Shown piece after piece: positions 47,481 through 58,360 of a stretch of 64,000 bases of DNA. The translations under genes were made by a program, and so were the position numbers. The notes under the pieces were generated by a model, which ran no database searches, was not told the origin of the DNA, and worked only from the letters and a program-made list of their open reading frames with translations. The stretch lies in NCBI GenBank assembly GCA_023213395.1, contig CM041465.1, positions 119,233,741 to 119,297,740 of the forward strand, written 5' to 3'. Positions within the stretch are counted from its first letter, which is position 1. Each line of letters opens with the position of its first letter. Origin of the DNA: Cycas panzhihuaensis. Taxonomy: Eukaryota > Cycadophyta.

Positions 47481-48399
47481 CAATTTAATACCAAGAGAGT
47501 ACCAAATAGAAATTGTTATTAATATAGTAATACAAATTACATTTAGATCATAAGAGAGCTCAAATAGACACTAAAAAGAAGACATATATGAGTACAATCT
47601 TTGCAAAGAAAAATAATCACATAAATCCTTGCTTTACAAATATAAGGCTTTAAATAGATAAAAGTGGTTGTTAACTCCTAACATCTTCTTGGTGGGCCTT
47701 ATAGCCTTTAATCCCATTGGTGGAGGTATATAGCCTGTGCACACCTATCGATAATGGTCTTTAACTCTCACCACCATAATCATACAACTAGCTACTTATG
47801 TTACACCTTAAGGGTTATGTAATAGGTCCCCGCCTAAGATGTTAAGTCCTTAAAGTGTAAAAGATATAGATTTTATTTGATGAAGTCATCAAATTACCAA
47901 GTGGCTTCCTCTGATGTACAACTAGCCCACTGTACTAGTACTTAAAAATGGTTATATTCTAGAGATAACAATGTCAAATGTTTAGAATATATATGGGAGG
48001 AACTCTAAGGATTCTTCTTCTTAGAGAGTTAAAAGGAATGTTTGGGATGTGATGTAATTCCCCAAGTATTTTTCCAAGTAAGAGATATGGAAGAGTTGTG
48101 GATCTTGGACTTAGGGGGAAGGGTAAGGGCAGAAGCAGTTACACTAATGTGTTAAGTAGCTTTATAAGGACCGTAATATTAAGAACTCAACTTGTGAGAC
48201 TTGTGATGGTAGAGAGATTATTGCTTGTAAGGTTGGAGGTGAAGAAAATTCAAGTCACATACTTTAAATGATAGATTGGAGTAGTCATAATTCGTAAGTT
48301 GCTTCATTCAATTTTATGTAGAGGCTAGGTTTTATTTAAGGGTATGGAGAATATTATCCATGTCCTATAGTATTTTTTGTACCCTACTAGTACAAAAAT

Positions 48400-48910
48400 T
48401 AGTGGTCAAGGTATGGTAGGATGGCGAGGGATATCCATAAAGAGCCATGAATGGGGTCATGCTAATTCTAGAGTGATGCAAATAATTGTGCTAATATTTT
48501 GCTAAGGCTAACTAAGAAGTCTATCAATGTTAGTACTTTGAGGCAAAGTAATAGTCATATATTTCTAAGATTTTATTGAGGATTTTAAATTGCCCATTTA
48601 TTTGGGTGTGATAAGAGGAGCTCATTTGGAGAGATGTTCTTAAGGCACAAAAGAGTTATTGCCAAAATGAGCTTATAAAATTAGGATCTCTAATAGATAT
48701 GATAGTGGATAGGAAGATATAGTGGTAAAACATAAATTAGATGTAGAGTTTAGCCAAGCAAGGGGATTTGTAAGCAGTGTGGATAGGAAGAAAATAGGCA
48801 TATTTAGTTAATCAATCAATGATGACCTAAATAAAGTCATACCCAGTCAATATTGGAAGTCCTATGATGAAATCCATAGTAATGTCTTGCCATTTACCCT
48901 AAGGGATTTT
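48400..48910 (-). pseudogene. gypsy 3 integrase remnant
   Basis: The minus strand gives 'DITMDFIIGLPILTGYDFI' and 'VIID-LTKYAYFLPIHTAYK', then 'RDPNFISSFWQ-LFCALRTS' and 'LQMSSSYHTQ'. These are the gypsy integrase core blocks, including the S..S.YHPQT.G.. region. The catalytic Asp positions are visible; the Pro of YHPQ reads Thr. Confidence 0.88.
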
Positions 48911-49279
48911 TAGGGGTTGAAGTAGGTTGGGTAAGGCTTTGGTGTCTACCTTATTATGTTGGCAGGTATTGCATTTAGAGATATATGTAAGGATGACATA
49001 TTTCATATGAGGCTAATAAAAATTTGACTGAATACGATGATAGGTTTTGTCAAATCATGAGTGACCTCTAAAGGGGGAATCATTATATTTAGCCATGATG
49101 TGGGTAATAAATGGGGAGGTGGGGTGTATGAATATAAAATTTTAATAAAAAAGGTGGTTATTGTATAGACTCCAATCTTTTTCGTTTTAAACCTTATTAG
49201 CCCAAGTGGCAAAGTTAGGTTAATTATTATTAGACTCAGCCAAATCATGGAGTGAAGAAGGTTTAGGTGTATAGATGGC

Positions 49280-50155
49280 TTAGGTTGATTGTTTAGTGAG
49301 GAGTCAGGAAAGAGCATTCATAATGATATTATCCTTATCCTTTTTATATAAAATGGAAAAGTCAAAAACCTATAGTTGATTAACCCGCTTAGCTTGTTCC
49401 TTTGATATAACTAGTTAATTAAGTAAGCAATAGACTATGATGGTTCATCAAAATGGTGAACCTAGAGCCAAGTAGATATTAACACCACTTGTTGACTATG
49501 TGTAAGATGGCCCTTATTTCTTTTTAGTAAGTGGAAAGTTAACACTCATGGTCTTTGAGTATTTTACTTTCTAATGTAATGGGATGAAAGTTTTGCATGA
49601 GAATAGCCCTTAACCCTACACTAGATGCATCGTATTCTAATTAGAATGATTAGGAGAAGTTGGGGGTGGCAAGGATGGGTATGGTTGTCATGAGTACTTT
49701 GATAAGCTTGAAGACATCATTAGTAATTAACAATTGACAACCACTAAAAGGAGTCCTTACAAAGTAGGTTTATTAAATGTGTAGCTATGGATGCATAGTT
49801 CTTTATGAAATAATGATGGAAACCCATGAGTTCGAGGAAGGCTCGTAGCTAAGTGACATTCTTTGGGATGGGCCAATGGATGATAATTGATATTTTATCA
49901 AAGTTGACTTATACTTTAAGCATAGAGATGATGTGGCCTAGGTATTGTAATTTAATTTTATTAAATTCATACTTTGATAACTTTACACATAATTAGTTTC
50001 AAGCTAGTACCTAAATGATAGCTTTTAGATGTTAAAGATGTAGGGGTATGTTGGTACTATAAACTAGAATGCCATCAAAGAAGACAATAATAAACTTACA
50101 AAGATAGGAAGAAAATTTTATTCATTAGGCTTGAAAGGTAGCTAAAGCATTAGTT
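49280..50155 (-). pseudogene. gypsy 3 RT and RNase H remnant
   Basis: The minus strand reads 'TNALATFQA', then 'LCKFIIVFFDGILVYS' (the F-D-D box with its second Asp changed to Gly), 'VKLSKYEFNKIKLQYLGHII', 'KISIIIHWPIPKNVT-LRAF' and 'LELMGFHHYFIKNYASIATH'. These are the palm-to-thumb and connection blocks of gypsy RT. RNase H follows with stops. The N-terminal RT part is missing. Confidence 0.88.
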
Positions 50156-50163
50156 ACAACTAT

Positions 50164-50212
50164 TATTAAAGTTATTTAGCTATGATAGATTCTAAGGGAT
50201 GTGGGTCTATGT
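50164..50212 (+). pseudogene. old copia RNase H fragment, left part (tentative)
   Basis: If the 8.66-kb copia at 50213-58868 and one copy of TATGT are removed, this stretch joins 58874 onward. Frames resembling '..AMIDS.K...GSMLIRI' then lead into clear RNase H sequence. The match on this side is weak. Confidence 0.35.
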
Positions 50213-50648
50213 TGTGAGAATAGGCACATGCACAATGTCATAGGATCATAGGAATAGTAAAAACACAAGAGAAAGACATTACACAAGTAGACATTGTTTG
50301 ACAGGTGGAAAACCTCTTCTGGGGAAGAAAAACCACCTCCTAAATCTAAATATTAATAATAAAAAATGACTTATACAATGGACCTTAAAGATGCCCTCTA
50401 TATACACGAAACTAGCCTTGAAACTAGCTTTTAGATAGTCTCCTAGATTCTCGAAACCACCTCCTTGAACTTAGGAGAAGATATAAATAACAATAGAGGT
50501 TCGTTGAAATGTGTGATTGCATATTTCAATGACCTTTCATATAATATTAAATTAACTTCTAAACATGAAATATTGGAATCACTTAAATAATAATTTATAC
50601 ATGTGACTAAATAAGACATAACATAAAGTAACATTAATAATCCTAACA
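50213..50648 (-). mobile_element. 3' LTR of copia 3
   Basis: 436 bp, flanked on the left by TATGT and on the right by the complement of a polypurine tract (tctccc). Equal in length to the 5' LTR and collinear without gaps. Confidence 0.95.
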
Positions 50649-50695
50649 TCTCCCTTTAATGTTAACTTTTATGATATAGAAAAAGAAGGTCTTCA

Positions 50696-51541
50696 TCACA
50701 TTGATCCCCCTTTGATAGAGACTTCTTTTATCTTTAATATATTTCTGAGGTTTAGAAACTTGACTTCAGTGAAAGACTTTGTAAGTATGTCAACAACTTG
50801 TAGATTTGTTGGACAATAAGACAAGTAAATAATGTTATCAGTAATAAGATTATAAATAAAATGTTGATATAATTCTATATGTTTAGTTCTAGAATGTGAA
50901 ACTAGATTTGTAGTAATAGCAATGGTACCTTGATTATCAACTTTAAGTTTAATAGAAAAGTTAAGATACAAACCAATTTCATTTAGAAGATATTTGAGCC
51001 AAAGTGCTTCTTTGTTGGCTTCAATAAGTGTGCGATATTCAGCTTCAGTCGTTGACAGAGCTAGTACCTTTATTTTCTTACTAGACCAAGTAATAGGTGA
51101 GGAATCTATAAAAAATACATAACTTGATATAGATTTTTGATCATTTATATCACCTGCCCAATCTAAATCAGTATATCCTATTAAAGTTAGAGGTTTACTG
51201 TAAAAATTATAAGTTAGACCATAAAAAATAGTGTTCTTAAGATATTGTAATATACGTTTAGAAGCTTTCCAATGTGATTCATATGGCTGTTGCATATAAC
51301 GAGAACATAAAGCTATAGCATAGGATATATCAAGGCAGGTATGAGTTAAATAAATAAGACTACCAATTAGTTGTCTATATAATGTAGGATCACATAAAGG
51401 TGATGAATAATCAGTAGATAATTTTACTCCTGATTATAATGGATTAGAGATGGGTTTAGTATTTTCCATGTTAAACCATTAAATTAAGTCTAAAATATAT
51501 TTAGGTTGAGATATAGTGATTTTTGAATCATGTTAATAAAT
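50696..51541 (-). pseudogene. copia 3 RNase H and connection domain
   Basis: The frame 51295-50696 is open for 199 codons: 'YLKNTIFYGLTYNF', 'GYTDLDWAGDINDQKSISSY' (first catalytic Asp; Asp-Trp-Ala-Gly block), 'ALSTTEAEYRTLIEANKEAL' (catalytic Glu), 'KVDNQGTIAITTN' (third acidic residue), 'SRTKHIELYQHFIYNLI' and 'VVDILTKSF'. This is a nearly complete copia RNase H, which degrades template RNA during cDNA synthesis. The connection segment upstream (51296-51541) has several stops. It is among the longest intact frames in the window. Confidence 0.95.
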
Positions 51542-52110
51542 TTAGAATCCAAGAAAATAATGTAGTATACCTAGATTAGTCATTTCAAATTTATTCATTA
51601 AAGTAGTTTTTAAATGATGAATGCTATTAGTTGATGATCCAGTAATTATAATATCATTAATATATAGGATTAAAATAGTAATATTTTCATTTTCATGTTT
51701 GAAATAAAGATTTAGATCACTAATACATATAGTGTATCCAATTTGAATTAGATAATCATAAACTTTAGTGTACCAAGCTCGAGGAGTTTGTTTTAATCCA
51801 TAAATAAATTTCTTTACTTTACAAACTAAATTAGGATTATCAATAAAGCCAGGTGGTTGAGACATGTAGATCTCTTCTTTGAGATTACCATTCAAAAATG
51901 CATTCTTTACATCCATTTGATGGATTTCCCAACCAAACTTGGCTGCTAGAGAAATAATTGATTTAATCGTATTCATCTTTACAATAGGGGCAAAGGTTTT
52001 ATTACAATCAATGCCATCAATTTGAGAAACCTATTATAACTAGGTAAGCTTTATATTTTTTAACTGTGCCTATTGAGTTATATTTTGTTCTATAAACCCA
52101 TTTACATTCG
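51542..52110 (-). pseudogene. copia 3 reverse transcriptase
   Basis: The frame 51976-51542 reads 'LAAKFGWEIHQMDVKNAFLN' (motif A; catalytic Asp kept), 'GNLKEEIYMSQPPGF', 'VCKVKKFIYGLKQTPRAWY' and 'NITILILYINDIIITGSS'. The last is the copia Y-V-D-D box reading Y-I-N-D: the first catalytic Asp is Asn (GAT to AAT), which would abolish polymerase activity. Sequence upstream to about 52110 carries the RT start with stops. It lies between integrase and RNase H, as in Ty1/copia. Confidence 0.95.
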
Positions 52111-52399
52111 ACTACATTTTATCCCGATGGGAGCGGTATAAGATCCCAAGTTGAATTCTTGATTAAAGTATTGAATTCAATTTGCATAGCTTCTTACCAT
52201 ACAAGATTGTTATTAGCTTGTTTAAAGGTTTTGGGATCATTATTGTCCATTATTTTGGCCATTAAGGCAAAGTTAGTATGTAATTTTTGGATACACATTC
52301 GCCTGGTATCTGAAAGATTACCAATATCAAATCCAGTGTCAGCAAGCGTTTTCTTTACCCAGACAGGTTGTTTATTAGTAATTGTTTCTGTAGTTACAG

Positions 52400-53440
52400 G
52401 TTGATTTAAAGAGCTAGCCTGAAAGGAAGAATCTATTTCAGTAGATTCTAATAGAGTCCAATTCTGGACTTGAGTAGATAAGGATTCTATAATTTTTGGA
52501 TCAACTTGTTAGTCAGAGGGGTCAACCAAATAGGTGTTGGTTAATAAATTTTTAACCAGAAGTTCTACATAAGTAGAGGTTGAAGAAGATCCTTCTTCAT
52601 CAAATATTACATCATGCAAAATTAAAATTTGATGTGTGACTGGATCCAAGAGTCTATAAGCTTTACTTTCTTTGTTGTATCCAACGAAGATGTATTTTTG
52701 ACTCTTAGGATCTAGTTTCTTATATTTTTCTTTAGGGACATGTCCCCACATAATACTTCCAAAGATTCGTAAATGATTAACTAAAGGTTTTCTTCCAGAC
52801 CATTTTTGTTTTGGAGTAACATTTTGTAGGCATTTACTTAATAGACGATTTAGAAGATAGTTGGAGCAGTTAATTACTTTTGCCCATAACTTTAGGTTAA
52901 GATTCTTTGCATGTAATATGCAGCGAGTCATCTTAACTAAATTCTGTGTTTTTTACAAAAAGAAGTGAATTTTCCACTTAAGTATTCCTTGGCATTATTA
53001 GATCTAAAAATTTTAATTTTTGAGTTTGATTAGTTTTCAACAAGCATTTTGAATTCAACAAAAATATCAAATACTTGACTATGTGAGTTGAGCATGTGAA
53101 CCCAATATTTTCTTGAATAATCATTAATAAATGTAATAAAATAACGAGAGCCAGATGATGATTTTACATGAAAAGGTCCACATATGTCAGAGTGAACAAG
53201 TTTAAGTGGAACTTTCACCTCGAATTATGTTTTATATGGAAATAGATCCATGTGTTGCTTACCTATTACACAGGCTTCACAGATACCATAAATAGTGTTT
53301 AAGGATGGAAGTCCATGAACCATGTTATGTTTTTTTAGATATTATAATTTACAATAGTTGGTATGGCCAAATAATACATGCCAAAGTTTATTGACTGAGT
53401 CAGATTTAGCAATAAAGGTACTTAAGGGTTTTATTTTTTT
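52400..53440 (-). pseudogene. copia 3 integrase
   Basis: The minus strand carries 'HGLPSLNTIYGICEACVIGK' (zinc-binding H..C..C part), then 'LVHSDICGPFHVKSSSGSRY' and 'FITFINDYSRKYWV' with the first two catalytic Asp, and the downstream 'ENQTQKLK...' region. The frame 52931-52509 gives 'NLNLKLWAKVINCSNYLLNR', 'RIFGSIMWGHVPKEKYKKLD', 'KYIFVGYNKESKAYRLLDP' and 'LHDVIFDE', the copia C-terminal GYSXXXKGYR-type block. Stops separate the frames. The enzyme would insert element cDNA. Confidence 0.93.
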
Positions 53441-53569
53441 ATTTTATAAACTTGTTAAACTATAGAGACATGTGTTATAATCAACAAGTCCTGAACCAAT
53501 ATGTTTAAATTTGTTTAATAGATCTTTAATGATAAATTTATCTTTCCAGAATTCGATGACAAGGTCTTT

Positions 53570-53842
53570 CTAGTAAATTTGATAAATAGAAAGTAGGTTT
53601 GGTAATAAACCAGGTACATAAAAGACATCTTTTATTGAACCATCTTTTAAGGTAATATCACCTGATCCTTTTACTTTAAGTTGAGTTCCACTTCCAAAAG
53701 AAATCTCTTCTTCAGAGTTAGTTTCGAATTGATAAGTGCATAAATTTTTTTGGTATCCTATCATGTAATGGGATGCACTAGAGTCAAGGATCCATTGTGG
53801 TGGTTGATTAGTTGGGGCAACAAATGCAGAAGTTATTTCCAT
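53570..53842 (-). pseudogene. copia 3 aspartic protease
   Basis: The open frame of 90 codons begins near gag's end and contains 'PPQWILDSSASHYM', the copia protease block in which D-[ST]-G is expected; the Gly reads Ser (GGT to AGT). It continues with 'SGDITLKDGSIKDVFYVPGL' and 'LLPNLLSI', the D.L.VP.L..NLLS block that precedes integrase. Loss of the active-site Gly would inactivate polyprotein processing. Confidence 0.9.
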
Positions 53843-53859
53843 TAGAGAACAATTAAGAG

Positions 53860-54856
53860 TTTGTCAATTTTGAGGTTAGTATTGAGGTCAGAATTGAGGT
53901 CAATTTTGTAATCCCTTAGAAGCTTTCCATGCCTCCAAAGTTATTCTACTTCTATAGACATCAATAATGTGGCATCTTTTATAACAATAGGAACAACTAG
54001 TGTTCTGAGAAGGATTTACATTATTCCAATTAGGAAATGACTGATTAGGAGTATTCTGATGTTTAGATGGACCAGAATACTTAATATTATTTTGGGAATT
54101 AAATTAAGAACCTTTATGAGGTTTATAAAATTTTGGGTTATTGTTAGAATTATTCTATTATTTATTTTTATTTTGTAGTTTAGTTTTGGAAAATAAAGCC
54201 TAGGAAGGATCTTTTAATATACCTGTTTGAATCAACATTATTTAATATTCAATCAGTTAGTTTATCAACTGATTGAATGTGATAGGAGGATTGCTAGCTT
54301 ATTGTTTGGCAATTTTAAAAAAATAAAAATATTTTGGCAATTTGTTTATTGCAAGACAGACGAGCGTATTATTATCTTTAGCGTACATGATTACTTTTTT
54401 AATATCACCTTCTTTAGTTTTAGATTTAATATAGTTACCTAGGTCTTTATTAATTAATTAAATTTTACATAAAAAATCCTCAACATTAGTAAAATCATCA
54501 TAAGTAAGGTCATAAAATTATTGTTCTAAGATAACTAGTTGATTTATATCGACCTTATCATATTTTTCTTTCAGAGTTGTCCAAACAATAGCTAGGTCAT
54601 CTATTTCAGAAAATTGCTAACTGATTTCTAGTGAAAGTAAGTTTAATATGGTGCCTAAGGCTGAATTTGAGTTTATCAGATATACCATATAACTTTTTGT
54701 AGTTTCATCTTTTGGTTTTTTAAATTCACCTATCATATATCACCATATTTTTTGCTATTTAAGCTGATGGGATATGTGATTCCTCCAGTCAGCATAGTTT
54801 GAGCGAGTTAATACTAGAATTAAAATGTAAGTGGTTGTCCCTAGCATTAAAGTCAT
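53860..54856 (-). pseudogene. copia 3 gag
   Basis: The likely start ATG is the complement of 54854-54856. The frame reads 'MTLMLGTTTYILILVLTRSN' then 'YADWRNHISHQLK' (the L.G.NY..W...+...L of copia gag), 'SLEISQQFSEIDDLAIVWTT' and 'LKEKYDKVDINQLVILEQ', matching the UBN2/DUF4219-type capsid. A zinc knuckle at about 53950-54010, C-S-Y-C-Y-K-R-C-H-I-I-D-V-Y, has its last Cys changed to Tyr. Stops are frequent after codon 35. Confidence 0.85.
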
Positions 54857-54989
54857 ATTAGGAATTATAAAGTTTGATTAAGGACTAAAAAATATGAAGG
54901 TAGGTGAAAAAAAATAATCACTTATGAAGGTTGCTAAAACATTAGATTAACAAGGCATAATGTAAATCATAGTAGTATGTATTACTAGC

Positions 54990-55180
54990 TTTTCCCTTAA
55001 AAAAAAATCACATGTTCCCAAATAAATAATTCCCCTTAGAAAAATAGTCACTTTTAAAGAAATAGTCCCTCTTTTATTTTTAAAAAATAGTCCCCCTCTA
55101 AAAAATAAACAGTCCCCCTAAAAGTTAATCCCCCTTAACTTCAAAAAATAAACAGTCCCTCTTAAAAGTAAACGTTTATC
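54990..55180 (-). repeat. G-rich irregular repeat in the leader of copia 3
   Basis: On the minus strand, blocks of the form A-G(3-5)-ACT-(G)TTTATTTTTT recur about six times (complement of 'aaatagtccccctctaaaa', 'aaacagtccccctaaaa', 'aatcccccttaactt' and similar). Spacing varies between 18 and 30 bp. 'Aggggact' motifs are common in plant LTR-element untranslated regions, but this array is dense. Confidence 0.55.
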
Positions 55181-55400
55181 TAAAAATTTTAGGTTCCAAG
55201 AAGATTATAGTTGTTGATTATCTAGAAAATTAAATTTAAAAAAAAATTATTGATTAAAACATAACTCTAATATTTTAAAGGTAATTTATTTAATAAAATT
55301 TATACAAAGTTTTTATCCAACAAAGAGTTTAATTATTATGTTATAATGAATGAGGAGACTTAGAAGATATTGTATTTAGCCTAAGTTAATTAGGCTTTAT

Positions 55401-56402
<1,002 letters not shown>

Positions 56403-56439
56403 AGTTTTAAGAGAGTGTTAAAGGTTATAAATATCTTAT

Positions 56440-56630
56440 ATATGAGTTATTAACTAATAAAATATGGGTAGACATTTTAACAAAAACATTATAAAGAAAG
56501 TAGATAAATTATATGTTAGGAAGCTAAGGTATTAGACTAATACATAAAGATGTATTTTGCCTCAGTTTTAAAAAAAAATCTATACACTGTTATAAAAAAC
56601 TTTATAATAGGGAGGAGATTTAATGTTAAA
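56440..56630 (+). pseudogene. nested copia 3'-end fragment, opposite strand
   Basis: The plus strand reads '[19 protein letters not shown]' then 'INYMLGS-GI', the end of a copia RNase H (..QVADILTKPL...KF..LR..LG+). It is followed by the polypurine tract 'atagggaggagattta' and a possible LTR start 'tgttaaataatt' at about 56622. It is antisense to the host copia 3, so it is a separate, older or nested element remnant. Confidence 0.65.
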
Positions 56631-57099
56631 TAATTAAAGGGGAGGGGATTTTATTTATATCTTAATTCTGAAAGATTGAATAATTAAGTGTGGAGGGGTA
56701 CTTATTTTAACATTAAAATTTAGTAAAAAAAAGAAAAGAATTAATATAATAAGGGGCAGGTTTATAGATCAATGATAAAATGTAGGGGGGTTGATTTAAT
56801 TTTAAAATGTAGTAAAAGGGTTAGTTACCCTAAGGTATAATAATACATATTAAAGTTTATTTAATATTATTTAACAAAGGGTTTATTAAGCCTAAGGTTG
56901 ATTAGTCTTATAACATATATATATATATATATATATATCAAAAATAAAACAACATGGACCCAACTAGGGTATTGAATTTATAAAAGAAAATTAAAATTAA
57001 AATTTAATTGAGGTCCAGTAGGGGGGGAGGGGGATAAGGTATCAAAACCCTACCTACATGTTCATCTTGCTCGTGACGACCCTCTTTACAGGTTCTTTC

Positions 57100-57324
57100 T
57101 TAGCGACTAGAGCGGTAGTGATGGCATTGAATCTGCCATGATCCATCAAAATCTGCTAACCTTTCACCTCCAACCTCCCACCACTCAGTCAGAACCAGCT
57201 TTCTGCTATACGTAGACCACAGAAAGGGCCATTTATAGAGGAACCCTTGCCCTTGTAAATCATACAAAATATTATATGCCTTGAGCCTCCTCAGGTAGAG
57301 TCGTTGTTCCAGAGGATCTCTGAC
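57100..57324 (-). pseudogene. unrecognised 74-codon open frame beside captured fragments
   Basis: The minus-strand frame is open for 74 codons to a TAA at 57102-57100 and has a normal, protein-like composition: 'RLYLRRLKAYNILYDLQGQG', 'FLYKWPFLWSTYSRKL' and 'TEWWEVGGERLADFDGSW'. The local base composition is far less AT-rich than the element around it. There is no stop despite the general decay. I do not recognise the family. Position beside three gene fragments suggests a fourth captured piece, but that is inference. Confidence 0.45.
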
Positions 57325-57638
57325 TTGATGAATGTTTTATTTTTTCTTTATATATTTCAATGTAGAATATAAGGATATCTGAGATTTTCTAATCAACAAC
57401 AATTGAAGGTTCTCGATAGTGATGGCAGGGTTCAGCATCTTGGTACCCTTAATGCCTGTTTGATCCTCTCAGTTACTTATAGAGGTAGGTACCATTTGAG
57501 GTCATACTCTCTGACAACAAGATGGGGACTGGTTTACTAGGGCACCAGTAACAATGATGCCTTCTTCCATAGCAGAGGTGGTTTTTGTTAAGTGTGTTCC
57601 TTGTTGCCTCTTTGCTAGCTTGAATTCTTTGTGTAGCA

Positions 57639-57851
57639 AGGATTGCCTATGCTGCCAATGTGAAGGTCGAATCTTACTAGCCCAACCTCTTTGCCAAGCT
57701 CTTGGAGAAGAGAAACGTTGAAGATCTTATTTTGAGTGTTGGATCTAGAGAAGGTGGTGCTGCACCCATTTTAGTTGTACCTTCAGGAGGTGGTGGTGCC
57801 ACTACTCCAGTTGTTGAAGAGAAAGAGTAGGAGCCAAAGAAGGAGAGTCAG
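57639..57851 (+). pseudogene. captured fragment of 60S acidic ribosomal protein P1
   Basis: Seventy-one codons read 'RIAYAANVKVESY', stop, '[18 protein letters not shown]', '[20 protein letters not shown]', '[11 protein letters not shown]', stop, 'EPKKESQ'. This is the C-terminal two-thirds of the ribosomal stalk protein P1: helix segment, Gly/Ala-rich hinge and the start of the acidic tail, lacking only the final residues. The first stop replaces the Trp of the ESYWP motif (TGG to TAG). The homology begins after 'ttctttgtgtagcaag', which resembles an intron end, so intron sequence may be retained. It lies antisense to the host copia and ends 28 bases before the NDPK fragment. Confidence 0.88.
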
Positions 57852-57878
57852 GTTTTATGGCAAAAAATAAAATGTACT

Positions 57879-58001
57879 TCAGTTCCCATAAACCCACTTC
57901 TCACTGTCATGGGTATAATTGATTAGCTCCTCTGGCTTGAACCATAGGTTAATCTCATCCTTGGCTATTTGAGGCCCATCACTACCATGTATGATATTCC
58001 T
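57879..58001 (-). pseudogene. captured fragment of nucleoside diphosphate kinase (mitochondrial type)
   Basis: Forty codons plus the natural stop read '[15 protein letters not shown]' and '[20 protein letters not shown]' and end WVYGN-stop. This is the C-terminus of NDPK: GRN.IHGSD.. contains the segment just after the catalytic His, and E..LWF is the family end motif. The K-P-E-E-L..Y....EKW.YG ending is characteristic of plant NDPK3-type (mitochondrial intermembrane) forms as I remember them. The active-site His itself is upstream and absent. There is no internal stop. The strand is that of the host copia. Confidence 0.85.
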
Positions 58002-58135
58002 TTAGTTTATATGTATAATTTCTTCTATCTAATTCAACCGAGTCCAGAACCAGGAATAGTTTCATTTAGACCCTCAGGCAAGAGTATACTGCTGCAATTG
58101 CATGTCTAAGATTGGAGAGCATACAAGTGGGAGCC

Positions 58136-58360
58136 ATGGCTGATGGTGTGAGTAGTCCAAGGTCTAATCTCCTAAGTGGTGATTTTGGAAGTCACTTGAG
58201 CAATCTGGCATATGGAAGATGGTGCCAGGATCCATTTTTACATGGTTCTCTTCTACCATTCACAGTTTTTACTCCTCAATATGCACAAGAGCAGGAACTA
58301 TGGGAAAGTCCTGGAAGACCTTTCTATTCAAACATGAATGTGCCTACTAATATCCATGTT
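58136..58360 (+). pseudogene. captured fragment resembling a plant PAP/OAS1-type nucleotidyltransferase C-terminus
   Basis: The frame, open from 58112 to 58381, contains 'GDFGSHLSNLAYGRWCQ' and 'LWESPGRPFYSNMN'. These resemble a conserved C-terminal block of large plant nucleotidyltransferase/poly(A) polymerase-like proteins (SDI.SHW.NL.YGR.CQ ... W.GPGRP...NMN), as I recall it. The catalytic nucleotidyltransferase domain is not included. The frame is free of stops and ends 37 bases before the primer-binding site of copia 3. The assignment rests on memory of the family and needs a search. Confidence 0.6.

Larger units (their letters stand above)
47440..50160 (-). mobile_element. Ty3/gypsy element, 5'-truncated (gypsy 3)
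   Basis: The 3' LTR is at about 47440-47824; its inner edge 'gtaata|ggtccccgcctaagatgttaag' parallels 'gtaaca|agtcccttcccgtaagat' of gypsy 2. Inside, on the minus strand, come integrase, RNase H and RT in the right order. The element stops inside RT at about 50160, against an old copia fragment. No 5' LTR, gag or protease remains. Confidence 0.8.

Noticed and set aside
49003-49317. 104-codon minus-strand open frame in gypsy 3
   Set aside because: It lies between the integrase and RNase H remnants but its frame does not give conserved blocks; kept as part of the decayed element, not as a gene.
50443-50649. Matching open frames at 50443-50649 and 58663-58869
   Set aside because: They are the same antisense frame in the two LTRs of copia 3, not genes.
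52159-52404. 81-codon plus-strand open frame
   Set aside because: Antisense shadow of the copia 3 integrase-RT linker.
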